Origin: Thermoplasmatota archaeon
Lineage (GTDB): Archaea; Thermoplasmatota; Thermoplasmata; Thermoplasmatales; Thermoplasmataceae
Length of the DNA stretch: 64,000 nt
Direction of reading: 5' to 3'
Assembly: GCA_023487205.1 (NCBI GenBank)
Contig: JAMDBT010000027.1
Coordinates: 1-64,000, forward strand
In this document: piece after piece, positions 44,537 to 53,763 of the stretch
Position numbering within the stretch: the stretch's first letter is position 1
How the letters are laid out: each line of letters begins with the position of its first letter
Translations under genes and position numbers: made by a program
Notes under the pieces: model-generated
What the model saw: only the letters and a program-made list of their open reading frames with translations
What the model was told of the DNA's origin: nothing
Databases searched by the model: none

Positions 44537-44935
44537 AGTTCTCCAAGTTTTAATTTCCATTTTACTTTTCTATAATTTTTTGACTTCCAGTATCTGGCGT
44601 TCCCAGGTATGGAATTATCATATTCTTAATTTTATGGCCGCGGCGTTGATATCCTTTTCCGCCTCGTACAGGTATTGAGCACGATTCGAAGTCCACTACA
44701 ATGGGAAACGGGGAAGCCTCGACGAGATTCGGAACAGTTTCGGTCTCTGGCAACATGATGTGGCTGGTGGATAAATCCAGAGTCAGCAATAATGGAGAAG
44801 ATGAACTAGAGCACCCGGAATAGGGTGATTCTCAAGAAGGGGTGTGCTTTAAGGGTAGAAATACGGACTTCCAATGGCCATTCAAGTCTAGAAGAACCTT
44901 ATTTAGTTATGCCACAATCACGTGCAGGTGGGTTT
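44537..44935 (+). other. intergenic region between thermosome and sucC
   Basis: The first 45 nt after the thermosome stop are rich in T runs (44549-44580), fitting a transcription terminator. A 40-codon frame from ATG 44701 to TAG 44823 has no ribosome-binding site and no recognised motifs. A CTTATTTAGTTA element at 44898-44909 is the likely sucC TATA box. Nothing else is recognised. Confidence 0.5.
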
Positions 44936-46042
44936 TTGAACCTTTATGAGTACATGGGGAAACAGATATTTTCTAAGTTTGGGATTCCGGTGCCAGAAGG
45001 GTACGTTATTCACGGACCTGAAGAAGTGCGATCCATGGACAAAGACGTTGTCGTAAAGTCCCAGATTCTTATCGGAGGACGGGGAAAGGCTGGAGGCATT
45101 AAGTTCGCTTCCAACATTGATGAGGCCCGCGCTGCTGCATCGACTCTTCTCGGAACCAAGATAAGGGGATATTCCGTGAATACCCTGCTGGTAGAAGAGA
45201 AACTTTCCATCGCCAAGGAATACTACGTCAGCATTTCCCTGAACAGAACAGAGCGGAAACCGCTGGTCATGGCTTCTGTTGCCGGGGGTGTCGAGATTGA
45301 GTCGGTTGATCCTAAGAAGATTGCAACAAGAATAATAGACCCCCTCACAGGTTACTCAGACTATGTTGGAAGAGAATTGACAGGTCAACTCGGGCTCGTT
45401 CCAGAGGAAGCTTCCCAGTTCAGAAACTTCCTGAAGAGGCTGTATGAAGTCTTCGAGGCGGAAGACTGCGAACTCGTCGAGATAAATCCACTAGTAGTGA
45501 CCTCTTCTGGAAAGATGGTTGCCGCAGACGCAAAGGTGGTAATAGATACGGACTCCCTGTTCAAACACACCGAATACAATGTCACCGACCCTGAGAAGAC
45601 TACACTTGAACTGGAGGCTCAGGGTAAGGGATATTCCTTCGTGGAAATGGACGGCGACATAGGAGTGATAGCAAACGGCGCGGGCCTCACCATGGCCACG
45701 CTGGATGCCCTGACACTGCACAGGGGAAAACCCAGGAATTTCCTCGATTTAGGAGGAACTGACTCCGTGGATACTGTCGTCAATGCGTTTGAGCTCGTAA
45801 TGAAGGCGAATCCGAAGGTGATTCTCGTCAACATCTTTGGCGGTGTCACGAAGTGCGACACGGTAGCAACCGGAATTACCACTGCAAAGACCAGGCTCTC
45901 CATAGGGAAGCCAATAGTGGTGAGACTGAGCGGGGTTCGCGAAGTAGAGGGCAGGGAAATACTTCAAAAGGATGGGATCCAGGCATTTTCACAGATGATG
46001 CCTGCAATCGAGGCCGTTGTGAAGGCAGCGGGGGTGAACTGA
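44936..46042 (+). CDS. sucC: succinyl-CoA synthetase (succinate-CoA ligase) beta chain
   Basis: 368 residues from a TTG start. It has the ATP-grasp fold (KSQILIGGRGKAGGIKF), the VEINPLVV metal-site motif, and the C-terminal NGAGLTMATLD and NIFGGVTKCD motifs. The TTG at 44936 is chosen because AGGTGGG precedes it, the TATA box at 44898-44909 puts transcription start near 44929, and LNLYEYMGK is the usual family N-terminus. ATG 44909 would lie upstream of that point. It works with the alpha chain that follows directly, in the citric acid cycle. Confidence 0.94.
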   Translation: MNLYEYMGKQIFSKFGIPVPEGYVIHGPEEVRSMDKDVVVKSQILIGGRGKAGGIKFASNIDEARAAASTLLGTKIRGYSVNTLLVEEKLSIAKEYYVSISLNRTERKPLVMASVAGGVEIESVDPKKIATRIIDPLTGYSDYVGRELTGQLGLVPEEASQFRNFLKRLYEVFEAEDCELVEINPLVVTSSGKMVAADAKVVIDTDSLFKHTEYNVTDPEKTTLELEAQGKGYSFVEMDGDIGVIANGAGLTMATLDALTLHRGKPRNFLDLGGTDSVDTVVNAFELVMKANPKVILVNIFGGVTKCDTVATGITTAKTRLSIGKPIVVRLSGVREVEGREILQKDGIQAFSQMMPAIEAVVKAAGVN

Positions 46043-46897
46043 ATGGGGGCAATTGTGAACAAGGATACGAAAGTGATAGTGCAGGGAATTACGGGACACC
46101 AGGGGAAATTTCATTCCGGAGAGATGGTAAAGTTTGGCACAAGAGTAGTTGCTGGCACTTCACCTGGAAAAGGCGGAACAGAACTGAACGGAATACCCAT
46201 ATTCAACACCGTAAAGGAAACGCTTCCCCTTGGACCAGATGCGACTATGATTGCAGTGGCCGCACCGTTCGTGATGGACGCAGCCCTCGAGGCAATTGAT
46301 GCTGGCATTCCCACAGTATATATCCTGACCGAACACGTTCCCTTTCACGACACAATGGAAATACTCTACCACTGCAAGAGGAAGGGAATAACGCTAATAG
46401 GTCCCAATGGTCCCGGTATAACCGCCGTGGGCGAGTGCAAGATTGGCATTATGCCTAATCACATATTCAGAAAGGGAGACGTTGCGGTGGCTTCACGCAG
46501 CGGAACGTTGACATACGAAATTGTTGACGCAATAACGAGGAGTGGAATGGGTGAAAGTAACGTAATCGGACTCGGTGGAGACCCCGTCGTCGGAATGACC
46601 TTTATTGACGCGCTAAAGCTGTTTGAGGCCGACCCGAACACCAAGAAGATAGTACTCGTGGGAGAGATAGGGGGAATAAATGAGGAACTGGCCGCTGAAT
46701 ACATAAAAGAACACGTCAAGAAGAAGGTTGTTGCATACATTGCAGGAAGAAGCGCCCCGCCAGGGAAAAGAATGGGACATGCTGGCGCCATTGTGGAAGG
46801 CGGAAGAGGAACTGCTGAGTCGAAAATCAAGGCATTCAACGAAGCTGGCGTAAAGGTCGCGGATTATCCTGCGGATATTGCCATCCTCCTGGAGTGA
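46043..46897 (+). CDS. sucD: succinyl-CoA synthetase (succinate-CoA ligase) alpha chain
   Basis: A 284-residue CoA-binding subunit. It has the CoA-binding fold (VIVQGITGHQGKFH), LIGPNGPGI, ASRSGTLTYE, GGDPVVGMTF and the phosphohistidine loop GRSAPPGKRMGHAGAI. The ATG follows the sucC TGA with no gap. Together the two chains interconvert succinyl-CoA and succinate with nucleotide phosphorylation. Confidence 0.96.
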   Translation: MGAIVNKDTKVIVQGITGHQGKFHSGEMVKFGTRVVAGTSPGKGGTELNGIPIFNTVKETLPLGPDATMIAVAAPFVMDAALEAIDAGIPTVYILTEHVPFHDTMEILYHCKRKGITLIGPNGPGITAVGECKIGIMPNHIFRKGDVAVASRSGTLTYEIVDAITRSGMGESNVIGLGGDPVVGMTFIDALKLFEADPNTKKIVLVGEIGGINEELAAEYIKEHVKKKVVAYIAGRSAPPGKRMGHAGAIVEGGRGTAESKIKAFNEAGVKVADYPADIAILLE

Positions 46898-46903
46898 GTC
46901 TGT

Positions 46904-47815
46904 ATGAAGAGAGATATAGTTTCTGCTTTCGACATGAAGGACGATCTCGAGGACATTATCCAGCTATCGATCAATCTTAAGAAGAACAGGTATGAGTCTT
47001 TTGATGAAACGAGAAATCGGGTTCTTGCGATGATATTTGAGAAACCTAGCACCAGGACCAGGGTCTCCTTTGAAACTGCAATCGATCAGCTTGGAGGGCA
47101 TGCAGTATACCTTAACCCCAACGACATGCAGATGGGCAGGGGAGAGACGATTCCTGATACGGCAAGAGTGCTCTCAGGATTCGTGGATGCTGTGGCCTAC
47201 AGAGCCTTCAGACACGAGAATGTTCTTGATCTTGCAAGGAATGCCAGCATACCCGTCATAAACGCTCTTGACGACCTGGAGCACCCTGTCCAGATTGTTG
47301 CAGATTACATGACGTTTCTAGAGAAGAAGCGTTCATTCTCTGGGAAGAAGCTGGCTTACGTGGGCGACGGAAATAACGTGGCAAATTCACTGATCGTCGG
47401 GGCGGCTATTCTCGGGATGGACATCTCCATCGGATGTCCCAAGGGGTATGAACCTGATTCAAGCATTCTGGACCGATCAAAGGCGATCGCAAAGGATTCC
47501 GGGTCCACGATCAGCATTGTTTCTGACCCGGGAGAGGCAGTATCTGGCGCTGACGCCGTGTACACGGATGTTTGGGTTTCCATGGGCGAGGAAAAGGAAA
47601 GGACGCAGAAAGAGAAACTTTTCTGGCCTTATCAGGTTTCAGAAAAATTGATGGATAAAGCTGGAAGAGACGCAATCTTCATGCATTGCCTGCCTGCTCA
47701 CAGGGATCTTGAGGTCTCTGCTGGCATAATGGACAGCTGGAAGAGCGTCGTTTTTGAACAGGCGGAAAACAGGCTCCACACGGAAAAGGCAATTCTACTC
47801 ACCGTGCTCGCTTGA
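46904..47815 (+). CDS. argF: ornithine carbamoyltransferase
   Basis: 303 residues. Carbamoyl-phosphate motif KPSTRTRVSFE near residue 47, MQMGRGETIPDTARVL, HPVQI, and the ornithine-binding HCLPAHR near residue 263 are all present. It makes citrulline for arginine synthesis or works in arginine breakdown. It starts 6 nt after sucD and ends at a clear stem-loop, so it may share the sucCD transcript. Confidence 0.95.
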   Translation: MKRDIVSAFDMKDDLEDIIQLSINLKKNRYESFDETRNRVLAMIFEKPSTRTRVSFETAIDQLGGHAVYLNPNDMQMGRGETIPDTARVLSGFVDAVAYRAFRHENVLDLARNASIPVINALDDLEHPVQIVADYMTFLEKKRSFSGKKLAYVGDGNNVANSLIVGAAILGMDISIGCPKGYEPDSSILDRSKAIAKDSGSTISIVSDPGEAVSGADAVYTDVWVSMGEEKERTQKEKLFWPYQVSEKLMDKAGRDAIFMHCLPAHRDLEVSAGIMDSWKSVVFEQAENRLHTEKAILLTVLA

Positions 47816-47838
47816 ACCGGGGTCTATTTACCCCGGTT
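47815..47838 (+). terminator. stem-loop after argF
   Basis: A perfect 9-bp stem (AACCGGGGT and ACCCCGGTT) with a 6-nt loop begins at the argF stop codon and is followed by an A/T-rich stretch. It is probably a transcript end or 3' stabiliser for sucCD-argF. The downstream AAATTTATTTT also serves as TATA region for the next gene. Confidence 0.6.
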
Positions 47839-47873
47839 GCAAAAATTTATTTTGAACCTGATAATCCAACTAT

Positions 47874-48188
47874 ATGCCCAGGGAAAAGAGGACATCAAAC
47901 GTAGACCGGATTATTTACCGGAAAAGACAAGAGAATGTCCTAAAGGACATTCCTGCTGTCCTTGTTCCAGTCTGGCAGATCAAATTGCAGGAACGTTTTG
48001 GAATCAATGTAGACCGGGAAATTGCGTCGTATGTGGTACTCGCTGCTCATGAGAGGGGGACTTGGAAAAAGCACAGGGCCATAAAGAGAATCGAAAAGCT
48101 CCTGATATCCAGGGGGGAGACTCCTGAAGTATCCATAGAGATGGCAAAGAAGATAGTCAGCATGGCCGTGGGTGCTTCGGAACCCTGA
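47874..48188 (+). CDS. hypothetical basic protein of 104 residues
   Basis: A small basic helical protein (MPREKRTSNVDRIIYRKRQ at the start), with no recognised domain. A TTTATTTT element about 25 nt before the ATG suggests a leaderless start. The following methyltransferase gene starts within its last codons, which points to co-expression and perhaps a link to RNA or ribosomes. Confidence 0.7.
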   Translation: MPREKRTSNVDRIIYRKRQENVLKDIPAVLVPVWQIKLQERFGINVDREIASYVVLAAHERGTWKKHRAIKRIEKLLISRGETPEVSIEMAKKIVSMAVGASEP

Positions 48189-48780
48189 ATTGAAAGCGAG
48201 AAGGGTCCTGGAAAAAGAGCTTTCAGGCATTTTAGGGCAGAGCAACCGCAAGCTCAGTCTGGAACAGTATTCTACTGACGTGACATCTGCCTCGGAATTG
48301 CTGTTTTCCGCATACAATGACGGGAATTTGGAAGGGAGAAGTGTTATTGATCTGGGGGCGGGAAACGGAATCCTTGCTGTTGGAGCTGCATTGCTTGGAG
48401 CGGCCTCGGTAACTGCTGTTGAATATGATCCTGCGTTGGATCAGATTCTCAGGAAGAATGTTTCAAACTACCAGGTGGAGGTCGTTATCTCCGACGTGGC
48501 ATCAATTCGTGGACGGTGGGATACAACCGTTATGAACCCACCATGGGGATCCCAGGCAAGAGGCGCGGATAGACCGTTTATAGGTAAGGCAGTGGAGATC
48601 TCGAATCACATATACGCAATACACAACCATAAGTCCGCAGAGTTCCTGAAATCTTATTACTCATCTCGATGCAAAGTCGTCAAGGACAAGAGGATCAGAA
48701 TTCCTCTGGAAAAGCAGTTCTCACATCAAGGGGTGGAGAAAATGTACGTGGATGCAATCCTGATTTCAGCACATGTGTAG
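48172..48780 (+). CDS. METTL5-like N6-adenine methyltransferase
   Basis: 202 residues. LEQYSTDVTSASELL is the typical lead-in of the METTL5 family, VIDLGAGNGILAVGAALLGA the SAM-binding motif I, and NPPWGSQ the catalytic (D/N)PPF/W motif for adenine N6 methylation. Eukaryotic METTL5 modifies 18S rRNA; archaeal members probably act on rRNA or DNA. The start is GTG 48172, overlapping the upstream gene; TTG 48190, just after that gene's stop, is a possible alternative. Confidence 0.88.
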   Translation: MLRNPELKARRVLEKELSGILGQSNRKLSLEQYSTDVTSASELLFSAYNDGNLEGRSVIDLGAGNGILAVGAALLGAASVTAVEYDPALDQILRKNVSNYQVEVVISDVASIRGRWDTTVMNPPWGSQARGADRPFIGKAVEISNHIYAIHNHKSAEFLKSYYSSRCKVVKDKRIRIPLEKQFSHQGVEKMYVDAILISAHV

Positions 48781-48857
48781 TTCCCTTGACTTCGCCTTAG
48801 AATTTGTCACTTTGCCGAACCTGCATTTATTACGTTCGGCTCGAAATTCACAAAAGA

Positions 48858-48869
48858 ATACATATAGAG
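48858..48869 (+). promoter_or_regulatory. TATA box for tRNA-His
   Basis: AATACATATAGA is centred about 26 nt before the tRNA 5' end, so transcription would begin almost exactly at the mature G-1 position. Confidence 0.55.
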
Positions 48870-48889
48870 ATTTTCATTCTCTGCCGGAT

Positions 48890-48962
48890 GGCCGGGGTGG
48901 GGTAGTGGATATCCTTGGGGACTGTGGATCCCCGGACCCGGGTTCAATTCCCGGACCCGGCC
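48890..48962 (+). tRNA. tRNA-His (GTG)
   Basis: A complete cloverleaf can be drawn: acceptor GCCGGGG with ACCCGGC (one G-A mismatch at the inner end), D-stem GGGT/ATCC, anticodon stem GGGGA/TCCCC around loop CTGTGGA (anticodon GTG), and T-arm CCGGG/CCCGG around TTCAATT. The extra 5' G at 48890 opposite C at 48962 is the G-1:C73 pair that marks histidine tRNA. No intron is present and CCA is not encoded. Confidence 0.93.
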
Positions 48963-49146
48963 TACTAATCCTGTTTTAATGTCGAATCGCCAAATACATT
49001 TTTAAAAGTTGAATTATGAACTTTCATTATCTGATAATGCACACGCATGTAAATTCTCAGGTCAGCCTTCAGCCCTTACAGAGTCAGTCTCACCCTCTTT
49101 ATGAACGTGTCCATTGGGTCGGAGCCGCACATACCTTCACAGCCTA

Positions 49147-49168
49147 TCAACTAAGAATTGACAGTCTC
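49147..49168 (+). repeat. 22-bp repeat, left copy
   Basis: TCAACTAAGAATTGACAGTC plus TC differs at two positions from the copy at 51754-51775, in the same orientation. The two copies bracket 2.6 kb of transposase relics and a truncated transporter gene. The interval 48963-49230 holds no gene. Confidence 0.6.
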
Positions 49169-49232
49169 GTTTTTACGGAATTCTTGAATCGATCCGCAGG
49201 GATCATTATTACGATCATTCGTCAGACGTGGA

Positions 49233-49620
49233 AATCGCGTCCCTGCTGAGATAATCTCTCGTATTCCACAATACTCGCCTGGATGCTGCGGAGGTGGTGA
49301 AGAAATACTATGCAAAAGACACCGTTGAGCGGGCATTCAAGTGGATGAAGGGAATATTCTCCCTCAGGCCGGTAAGGTTGTGGTTGCTCTCGCATGTCTA
49401 TGCACACATAAAGATCTGTTATATGGCATATGCAATCCTCGCAACTCTGCAATACAGGATCCGGAAGACGGGGATATCCGGGCCGGATGCCCTTGACATT
49501 ATCAGCAGGGGCTATACGGTTCAACTGAAGGACCAGGAATCAGGTCTCGAATGGAGAGCGGAAGTGGAATTATCAAGGAGGCAGGAAGATATCAGGAACC
49601 TGGTGTATACAACTCGGTGA
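49233..49620 (+). pseudogene. IS1634/IS4-type DDE transposase, C-terminal remnant
   Basis: The frame reads VFHNTRLDAAEVVKKYYAKD, then TVERAFKWMKGIFSLRPVRL, the region around the catalytic Glu (YREK-like: YYAKDTVERAF) of IS4-superfamily transposases, followed by HVYAHIKICYMAYAIL. A stop codon interrupts just before it (near 49249), and the N-terminal two thirds with the two catalytic Asp residues are absent. Confidence 0.8.
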
Positions 49621-49624
49621 AAAG

Positions 49625-49891
49625 ATGGGTAATATGATTTCCATGGCACTCCCAAGTGATTTCATTGCCGTGGGGCAGTCAGTTAACAACACATTGAAGA
49701 GTGTGGGGAACAGTGTTGGCCCTGTTGTGGCGACTACGATCATGGCGCAATATACTGTTGCCGGCACCGGTTTACCGTCAGGAATTGCTTTCAATGTTAT
49801 GTTTCTGCTGTCGATAATCACATCGATCCTGATCATAGCGATCACTCTGTTTATCAGCAACTACAGGGGAATTGTGCAACACACTTATTAG
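49625..49891 (+). pseudogene. MFS transporter (EmrB/QacA-like), C-terminal remnant
   Basis: 88 codons of sequence like the last membrane helices of drug:H+ antiporters (AVGQSVNNTLKSVGNSVGP, then a long hydrophobic segment IITSILIIAITLFI). It follows the transposase remnant without the preceding ten or more helices, so the gene has been cut by rearrangement. Confidence 0.7.
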
Positions 49892-49945
49892 ATCCGGAAA
49901 ATTCATTAATTATTTTGGCTATTCTCAAGCGGAGGTTGCTACTTT

Positions 49946-50518
49946 ATGGATAATCCTTCTTCTCAGGCGATGACAGGTAGCCGGCAAAATTATGTACTTT
50001 TCGCTGACCGCAAATTCATTGGGGATGCCTGTATGAATATGCGTCCTAAATTGCGCTTTGGAAGCTTCTTAAAACTTTCAGTCGCGCTGGGTTATGCTCC
50101 AACAACGATTCACGTTAAAGACGTTGCAAACGCTATGCTGAGGGATCTTAGAATACATTTTTTTGCAAACGGGGAGAAAATAGTAACTGGAGGTGTACCA
50201 ATGACTTCAAAAAGTTGGATCATTGAGCAACCATCACTCGACTTCGGCTTTTTCCGTGTTTTTCACTTGTTAAGGATGGGCACTGGGATAATAAAAGAAC
50301 CATACAGTGTCTTTATAGTTTCCGAGGAACCTGGAAATGTTAGGAAATCCTATGAATTATTCGGGTCCATTCGGTCTCTAGCGAACAGAGAGCCTATTTC
50401 AGATGAAGCTTTTAATGTCAAACTTGCCTTTATCCGACAGGAAATAAGGCAAAGAGTCGGGAATCTGGAAGGCCTTGACAGCAACCTCTGGCCCCACTTC
50501 AATAGTAAGGGACATTAA
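49946..50518 (+). CDS. hypothetical protein of 190 residues in IS debris
   Basis: An open frame preceded by GGAGG about 12 nt before the ATG. No domain is recognised; composition is mixed and soluble, with a basic N-terminal half (NMRPKLRFGSFLKLS). It lies between the transporter remnant and a decayed transposase, so it may be cargo carried in with them or a truncated gene. Confidence 0.5.
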   Translation: MDNPSSQAMTGSRQNYVLFADRKFIGDACMNMRPKLRFGSFLKLSVALGYAPTTIHVKDVANAMLRDLRIHFFANGEKIVTGGVPMTSKSWIIEQPSLDFGFFRVFHLLRMGTGIIKEPYSVFIVSEEPGNVRKSYELFGSIRSLANREPISDEAFNVKLAFIRQEIRQRVGNLEGLDSNLWPHFNSKGH

Positions 50519-50525
50519 TAATTGA

Positions 50526-51710
50526 CTATATAGGGTGTGTCAAGTCTCTGTTGAGACCTTGTGATGCCAGTATGACGTTTTTCAGCAGTCCTTCGTGCGT
50601 CTTGAACCTCCTCTTCATGAGTTCCGATCTCATGGAGAAGTGGTGTTCAGCCACGTTGTTCGTCATCTGCACCCTGTCATCTTCCAGATACCTGAACACC
50701 TCTCCCCTGTTCCTCCTGAGAAAATCCAGGAACTTCCCCATGATTGGATCTCCGGAATACAGGTCCCTGACAAGCTCCAGTATCCCGGACGTCGCCTCTT
50801 TCTCATGCAGGCCGGAGACCATCCTCGCAACGGGATCGGCATTCTTTCCCAGCTTCTCCAGGTTATCCTGTGTCCGGAAGGACATGTAGTTTATCAGGTC
50901 TACGGCGCTTCTGAGTTCCTGCAGCCTGTCTGCATCATTAAGATCCTAGAGGATGTGGAACAGGCACCTCTGCCTGGCTATCCTGATCCTCATGGATCGG
51001 GAAACGCCCTTCATTGCACCGTCGTGATGGTGATCATGGTTCCGGGGGAGGCCAAGGCGCTTCAGCGAGTCCAGCATGAGTGCCAATGTTGCATTCTCTC
51101 CCAGTTACCCCAGTATGGACTCATGGAATCTTCCCGTGATGGAATCCTTGAGAAGGAACCTGTATTTCCTCTCGCCATTGATGCTCACGTACTGCTCGTC
51201 GTAGGAGAAGTATCCCGATGAGGGCATCTTCCCTCCATCCGGTATTTCGGGGATGGATGCCCTCACGGTTTCATGCGAAACGGAAATGCCGAGGAATATG
51301 CCGCACATCTCAGCCGCTTTCCTGAGGGACGAGAGCACTCGCGATCTGGCGGTCTTCTTCATCAGATCGTCGGGAAAGTGCTTTCCGTATCCGTATCCTG
51401 GCGGGCGCGCTTCGAATGAGTATGAGCAGTCCCCGCAGATGTATTTCTGGATCCTTACCGTGTGACCCTGGATCTCACGCATGTATGTGCCGTTCCTTGA
51501 AACGTTACGCGAAAAGCACTTGGGGCAGACGGGACAGGAATAATGCAGTACAGGAGTTCCGTCTGCCAGGAACCTGATGCCTGTGGGCTGTTCCTCCAGC
51601 TTCAATGGCGATGATGCATGATCACCGGAATAGTCATCGAGGTTTGTGGTGATCACGACCCTCCGTATGCCCGGAATCCGGTGTATCCGCATGGAATATA
51701 ATGCACTCAT
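50526..51710 (-). pseudogene. DDE transposase (MULE-like), full length with two in-frame stops
   Basis: A single frame of 395 codons is interrupted by TAA at 51107-51105 and TAG at 50948-50946, without frameshift. It holds a zinc-ribbon start (SCPVCPKCFSRNVSRNG, CGDCSYSF), a YDEQYVSINGERK block with the first catalytic Asp, HDGAMKG and QRCLFH resembling the second Asp and CxxH of MULE/IS256-like enzymes, and TNNVAEHHFSMR with the final Glu. Apart from the two nonsense codons it looks intact, so decay is recent, unless the stops are read through. Confidence 0.8.
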
Positions 51711-51753
51711 TATATTTCATGATTGCGGTCACGAGGCTGAAAATCGCAGAATT

Positions 51754-51775
51754 TCAACTAGGAATTGACAATCTC
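51754..51775 (+). repeat. 22-bp repeat, right copy
   Basis: TCAACTAGGAATTGACAATC plus TC, matching 49147-49168 at 20 of 22 positions in the same orientation. It lies 44 nt upstream of the decayed transposase start. The 51776-51952 interval shows no gene. Confidence 0.6.
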
Positions 51776-51952
51776 ATCTGAACGGCTATTAAATATTATT
51801 TGTCGTCATTCACATAGCCAGTGCTTACGGCGTAAGTTTTCGAGGACTGCCAATCTCAGTCGTTCAGGGTGTGTTCTCAGCTTTCCTGTCATGGGAGGAT
51901 CTCCTTTCTCAGATATGCCACTTGATCACCGTGTTTGGTCTATTGTGTACGG

Positions 51953-52708
51953 TCAATATCTTATGGCGCTGAATACCGGCCCATCAGCAGTATCGTGCAC
52001 CTGGAAATCCACTCCAAATGTCTGATTCAGGAACCGTGGAACAAGAACATCTGAGGTTCTTCCCTGACTTATTATCCTCCCGTTTCTTAGCAACAGCGTG
52101 TAATCCGCAATCCTGGAGACGGCATGCAGGTTGTGCGTTACAATGATCACTGACACACCGGAATTCCTAAGCTTCTTCAGTACATTCAGTACGAGCAGTT
52201 CGTTGTCTATGTCGAGGAAGTTGGTGGGCTCGTCAAGCAGCATTATCTGCGAACCCTGGTAAAGAGCCCCCGCAAGTGTGACAAGTCTTCTCTCTCCTCC
52301 GCTGAGCTTGCTGAAATCCTTGTCGACGAGGTGCCCTATCCTGAAGGTTCTGAGGGCAGAGTCCATTTCTGCTTTGCTTGCATTCCTGGAATATCCCGAA
52401 ACTTCCATCACGTCTCTGACTGTGAAGCTGATGGGATCATAAATTTCCTGGTGGACAAACGAAACTGCTCTGGATATGTCTCTGGAACTGTACTCGCTAA
52501 GGTTTTTTCCATTAATTAGTACCTCTCCATTCAGAGGCTTCAAGTCTCCATGCAGGATTTTCAACAGCGTCGTCTTCCCTGAACCATTCTTTCCCATTAT
52601 TGCAAGGATTGATCCGTGGTCCAGGGACAAGGAAACATTCTCCATCTGCAGCGATGGTCTTCTGAAGGACAGGCTGTTTGCTTCAACTCTCATTTCTGGC
52701 ACCTCCAA
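51953..52708 (-). CDS. ABC transporter ATPase, iron-siderophore/cobalamin type
   Basis: A 251-residue FecE/BtuD-like ATPase. Walker A GKNGSGKTTLL, Q-loop VHQEI, signature LSGGERR, Walker B IMLLDEPTNFLD and switch THN are all present. The last gene of a three-gene importer operon: binding protein, permease, ATPase. Its start overlaps the permease end by 26 nt. The transported chelate (iron-siderophore, haem or cobalamin) cannot be told from sequence. Confidence 0.94.
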   Translation of the reverse strand: MEVPEMRVEANSLSFRRPSLQMENVSLSLDHGSILAIMGKNGSGKTTLLKILHGDLKPLNGEVLINGKNLSEYSSRDISRAVSFVHQEIYDPISFTVRDVMEVSGYSRNASKAEMDSALRTFRIGHLVDKDFSKLSGGERRLVTLAGALYQGSQIMLLDEPTNFLDIDNELLVLNVLKKLRNSGVSVIIVTHNLHAVSRIADYTLLLRNGRIISQGRTSDVLVPRFLNQTFGVDFQVHDTADGPVFSAIRY

Positions 52709-53759
52709 GCTTGTTTAAAAAATATAGAAAGAACGGAACTCCCGCTATTCCGGTAACGATCCCGATGGGTATTACAATCCCGGTTACTATTGATCGGGCA
52801 ATGTCATCCGCCAGCAGGAGGAATATCGCACCAAGGGCGGCAGAAGAGGGAATAACGTACTTGTTGGATCCTCCATAAATGGACCTTGAGATGTGTGGAA
52901 TTACGAGTCCGACAAAACCTATAAGCCCGCTGATCGAAACCGCTGCGGAGACGCTGAGGGCGACCAGGAAGAAGATATTTCTCTTGACAGATTCCACGTT
53001 AACCCCCACGGCCCTTGCGTGCGCCTCTCCCATCTGCATCGCATTTAACTCACGATAGTAGTTTCCAATCAGGATTGATGAAATCAATACGATTACGACA
53101 ACAAGATCAAGTTCTGGCCAGGTAATGTTCTGAAGTGAACCAAGGAGCCAGAAGAACGCCTCTCCCTGGAGAGTTATGTTTGTAAAGATGAGAAGTGCAA
53201 CTATTGATGAAATGAGCAATGAGAAGGCCACCCCGGTGAGGAGAAGATACGTCGGATGCGCCATTCCGCCTCTGAAGGAAAACATATAAACAAGTGTTAC
53301 AACCGCCATCGAAGACAGGAAGGCAAAGGCCTGAACGGTATAGAATCCGTACAGGGTAAGACCGAACACTATGGCCGTTACGGCTCCCAGTGAAGCTCCG
53401 CTGGAAAGGCCTATGATGTAGGGTTCCGTGATGGGATTTCTGAAAACGCTCTGGATCGCTGCTCCCCCGATTCCGAGGCTCGCACCTACCACAACTCCGC
53501 CTATTACTTCCGGCTCTCTGAGATACACCACTATTTCGTATTGGGTGAAGTCAAAATTATGCGGGATAAATTGCCCCAGAAACGGTATCTGGGTGCCATA
53601 AATCTGTGCCACATATAGAAAAGGTATCCGTACAGGGCCGACGAAAGTGGAGAAAATCATTACCAGAACCAACAAAAGGTATGATCCTAAAATAAAATAG
53701 ACCTTCCCCAAGGTCTTCTTTTCAGGCTCCAGGGGAGAGTCCTCTTCGTTCATTGCCAC
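52683..53759 (-). CDS. FecCD/BtuC-type ABC permease
   Basis: A 358-residue protein with about ten membrane segments. The family hallmarks are clear: a helical segment REPEVIGGVVVGASLGIGGA early on, then GAAIQSVFRNPITEPYIIGLSSGASLG, and AVSISGLIGFVGLVIPHISR in the C-terminal half. It forms the homodimeric channel for a type II importer. It begins 4 nt after the binding-protein stop. Confidence 0.94.
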   Translation of the reverse strand: MAMNEEDSPLEPEKKTLGKVYFILGSYLLLVLVMIFSTFVGPVRIPFLYVAQIYGTQIPFLGQFIPHNFDFTQYEIVVYLREPEVIGGVVVGASLGIGGAAIQSVFRNPITEPYIIGLSSGASLGAVTAIVFGLTLYGFYTVQAFAFLSSMAVVTLVYMFSFRGGMAHPTYLLLTGVAFSLLISSIVALLIFTNITLQGEAFFWLLGSLQNITWPELDLVVVIVLISSILIGNYYRELNAMQMGEAHARAVGVNVESVKRNIFFLVALSVSAAVSISGLIGFVGLVIPHISRSIYGGSNKYVIPSSAALGAIFLLLADDIARSIVTGIVIPIGIVTGIAGVPFFLYFLNKLGGARNES

Positions 53760-53763
53760 AGGC

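Noticed and set aside
44562-44789. 75-codon minus-strand frame between thermosome and sucC
   Set aside because: No start signal or family likeness, and its end lies in the thermosome terminator region.
49016-49249. 77-codon ORF after tRNA-His
   Set aside because: No motif, and it runs into the transposase remnant; composition is not protein-like.
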